Below are positions 62,174-64,000 of a stretch of 64,000 bases of DNA, piece by piece (within the stretch, counting starts at the first letter, position 1; every line of letters starts with the position of its first letter). Made by a program: the position numbers and the translations under genes. Origin of the DNA: Paenibacillus sp. USDA918EY (GTDB lineage: Bacteria > Bacillota > Bacilli > Paenibacillales > Paenibacillaceae); NCBI RefSeq assembly GCF_009870825.1, contig NZ_WTWY01000023.1:1-64000 (forward strand), given 5' to 3'. The notes below the pieces were generated by a model, which made no database searches, was not told where the DNA came from, and was given only the letters and a program-made list of their open reading frames with translations.

Positions 62174-63607
62174 ATGACGTTAAAAGATAAGATTCGATAC
62201 GCTGCGGAAGTGGCGCCGACGGAAAGGCAGCTGTCCGTTCAGGAAATGGAATTTTATGCTTTTGTTCATTTTTCGGTGAATGCGTTTACCGACCAGGAAT
62301 GGGGAAGCGGAAAAGAAGACCCGTCGGTTTTTAATCCGGCCGAGCTGGATGCGGACCAGTGGGTGGAAGCGTGTAAAGCGGCGGGGATGAAGGGTTTGAT
62401 TTTGACTTGCAAGCACCATGACGGTTTTTGTCTGTGGCCGAGCCGATATACGGAGCATTCCGTCAAAAACAGCCCGTGGAAAAACGGAAGCGGGGACGTC
62501 GTCAGAGAAGTGGCGGACGCCTGCCGCAGAGGCGGACTCCGCTTCGGGATCTATCTGTCCCCTTGGGACCGCCATGAGCAGACTTACGGCGACTCGCCCG
62601 CATATAACGAATATTTCCAAAATCAGCTGCGGGAGCTGCTGACCGGTTACGGCGACATTTTCTGCGTCTGGTTCGACGGCGCCTGCGGCGAAGGGCCGAA
62701 CGGCAAACGCCAGGTGTACGACTGGGACGCGTATTATGCGCTCATCCGGGAGCTGCAGCCGGGGGCCGCAATCTCCGTATGCGGTCCGGACATCCGCTGG
62801 TGCGGCAACGAAGCGGGACATTGCCGGGAGTCGGAGTGGAGCGTCGTTCCCGCATCGCTGCGGGATAACGAGAAAATCCAGGAAAAATCCCAGCAGGAAG
62901 ACGACGGCGAATTCGCCAAGAAATACAGCTCGGAGGATGAGGACCTGGGCAGCCGGGACGTCATCGCGCAAGAAAAAGAGCTGATCTGGTATCCGGCGGA
63001 GGTGAACACCTCGATCCGTCCGGGCTGGTTCTACCATGCCTCCCAGGACGACCAGGTGAAACCGCTGGAAGAGCTGATCAAGGTGTACTACGGATCGGTC
63101 GGCGGCAACGCGACGTTCCTGCTCAATATTCCGCCGGATACGCGCGGTTTGTTCCATGAAAACGACGTGCAGCGCCTGAAAGAGCTGGGGGATTGGATCC
63201 GGGGGACGTTCGAAACGAACCTGGCCGCCGGCGCCTCCGTCCAAGCGACCGAAGCGATGGAAGAACATCCGGCCGCCGACGCGGTCGACGGCAACCGGGA
63301 CACGTTCTGGGCTCCGCAAGAGGGAACGGAGCAGGCCGTTCTTACGGTCGATCTCGGCACGGAGCAAACTTTTGACCATGTTGTATTGCAGGAATACCGT
63401 TACAGTCAGCGGGTGGAGCTGTTTGCGCTGGAATATATGGAGGACGGCGAGTGGAAAACGGCGTATAACGGCACGGTCATCGGCTATAAGCGGATCTGCC
63501 CTTTCCCGGCCGTGACGAGCCGCTATATCCGCCTGTCGATACAGGAATCGAGATGGTGGCCGAACCTTTCCGCATTCGAAGTGTATCGCGGCGACCGGAA
63601 CGCATGA
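62174..63607 (+). CDS. GH29 alpha-L-fucosidase with C-terminal discoidin-like domain
   Basis: 477 aa, no signal peptide. The GH29 barrel (about 20-340) has KHHDGFCLWPS and the nucleophile segment CVWFDGACGEG (Asp168). The C-terminal F5/8C-like domain (about 350-470: AADAVDGNRDTFWAP, FDHVVLQEY, RYIRLSIQES) may bind sugar. It removes terminal L-fucose from oligosaccharides, probably inside the cell after uptake. ATG with TTGGAGGG upstream. The neighbouring transporter remnant fits. Confidence 0.93.
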   Translation: MTLKDKIRYAAEVAPTERQLSVQEMEFYAFVHFSVNAFTDQEWGSGKEDPSVFNPAELDADQWVEACKAAGMKGLILTCKHHDGFCLWPSRYTEHSVKNSPWKNGSGDVVREVADACRRGGLRFGIYLSPWDRHEQTYGDSPAYNEYFQNQLRELLTGYGDIFCVWFDGACGEGPNGKRQVYDWDAYYALIRELQPGAAISVCGPDIRWCGNEAGHCRESEWSVVPASLRDNEKIQEKSQQEDDGEFAKKYSSEDEDLGSRDVIAQEKELIWYPAEVNTSIRPGWFYHASQDDQVKPLEELIKVYYGSVGGNATFLLNIPPDTRGLFHENDVQRLKELGDWIRGTFETNLAAGASVQATEAMEEHPAADAVDGNRDTFWAPQEGTEQAVLTVDLGTEQTFDHVVLQEYRYSQRVELFALEYMEDGEWKTAYNGTVIGYKRICPFPAVTSRYIRLSIQESRWWPNLSAFEVYRGDRNA

Positions 63608-63695
63608 TCTGTACCTGCCCGGTATGTTATGATAGAGGGAGAGCTTGAAAGGGAGCAAAGACAAGCCATTTCATTTTCAAGGACGTGAACATAAC

Positions 63696-64000
63696 ATGGA
63701 TTTATTTTCTTTCCAGCAGGAGTCGGACCGGGGCGGCAGGCTGTTGGCCGACCGGATGCGTCCCACCTCTTTGGATGAATATATCGGGCAGGAACATATC
63801 ATCGGCCCCGGCAAGCTGCTGCGCCGGGCGATCGAAGCGGACCAGGTGTCCTCGATCCTTCTGTACGGGCCGCCGGGATGCGGGAAAACGACGCTCGCCC
63901 ATATCATCTCGCAAAAAACGCAGGCGGATTTCGTCCGGCTGAACGCCGTGGACGCTTCCGTCAAAGACGTGCGCGAGGTCATCGACCGCGCCCAAAGCAA
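63696..64000 (+). CDS. rarA: Replication-associated recombination protein RarA/MgsA (5' part)
   Basis: The first 101 codons of an AAA+ clamp-loader-like ATPase. The start MDLFSFQQE, RPTSLDEYIGQEHIIGPG and Walker A LLYGPPGCGKTTLAHII are clear; the gene runs off the right edge. RarA acts at stalled replication forks. AAGGACGTGA precedes the ATG at 63696. Confidence 0.93.
   Translation, partial: MDLFSFQQESDRGGRLLADRMRPTSLDEYIGQEHIIGPGKLLRRAIEADQVSSILLYGPPGCGKTTLAHIISQKTQADFVRLNAVDASVKDVREVIDRAQS

Noticed and set aside
62180..63664. 494-codon minus-strand frame opposite the fucosidase
   Set aside because: Antisense shadow; no ribosome-binding site and no recognisable domain, while GH29 motifs are on the plus strand.
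1..64000. CRISPR arrays, insertion sequences, prophage or integrase/attachment sites
   Set aside because: I looked for regularly spaced repeats, transposase motifs and phage genes and saw none; the fragments found are gene relics without flanking repeats.

Overview
The window looks like chromosomal DNA of an endospore-forming Bacillota, most probably Paenibacillus or a close relative. Three things point there: sporulation genes (bofC, a SpoIID/LytB-domain gene, spoVB); the Bacillales order bofC-ruv-queA-tgt-yajC-yrzE-yrbG-spoVB-comN-secDF-recJ-apt-rel-dtd-hisS-aspS-tcdA; and a RuvC resolvase and separate secD and secF, which differ from Bacillus subtilis. Composition is moderately GC-rich, Shine-Dalgarno sequences are strong, and TTG starts are common (nine genes here).

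Layout. 1-0.4 kb: three tRNAs. 0.4-6.7 kb: a large secreted GH20 enzyme with discoidin and LamG domains, then an ArnT/PMT-like membrane glycosyltransferase and a lipoprotein polysaccharide deacetylase. 6.8-17.1 kb: tRNA-Pro, bofC, ilvE, a LysR regulator, ruvCAB, a SpoIID/LytB protein, queA, tgt, yajC. 17.2-25.1 kb: PAP2 phosphatase, yrzE, yrbG, spoVB, comN, secD, secF and a CDF-like protein. 25.2-33.0 kb: recJ, apt, an NCS2 uracil permease, rel and dtd, with a patch of gene fragments at 28.3-28.7 kb. 33.1-40.9 kb: small uncharacterised genes, a T-box-controlled hisS-aspS-tcdA operon, a permease remnant, yhaM and an EEP-family phosphatase. 41.1-44.1 kb: a second sigma-A-like factor and an ABC-F protein behind a leader peptide and attenuator. 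44.2-48.4 kb (minus strand): a TPP-riboswitch-controlled ykoFEDC HMP/thiamine ECF transporter whose ykoD is cut by one in-frame TAG. 48.6-53.1 kb: helD, an SDR/TetR pair with a clear operator, and a CD3324-family HTH gene behind a structured leader. 53.4-61.6 kb: a PucR regulator followed by racemase, OPT transporter, DUF917, DUF1177, AroM and M29-type aminopeptidase genes. 61.9-64.0 kb: a solute-binding-protein remnant, a GH29 fucosidase with a discoidin-like tail, and the 5' part of rarA.

Most of the window is conserved housekeeping DNA. The best candidate for a little-described system is the 53.4-61.6 kb cluster. It combines a transporter of the oligopeptide class, two Asp/Glu-racemase-superfamily proteins, an aminopeptidase and two DUF proteins under a PucR regulator, which suggests uptake and breakdown of a peptide-like or hydantoin-like compound. 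It also has two tandem terminators inside it. Other points of interest are the ABC-F leader, the Asp-type T-box in front of hisS, the split ykoD, the sigma paralogue, and the SH3-like insertion in the SpoIID domain. No insertion sequence, prophage, CRISPR array or rRNA gene was seen.
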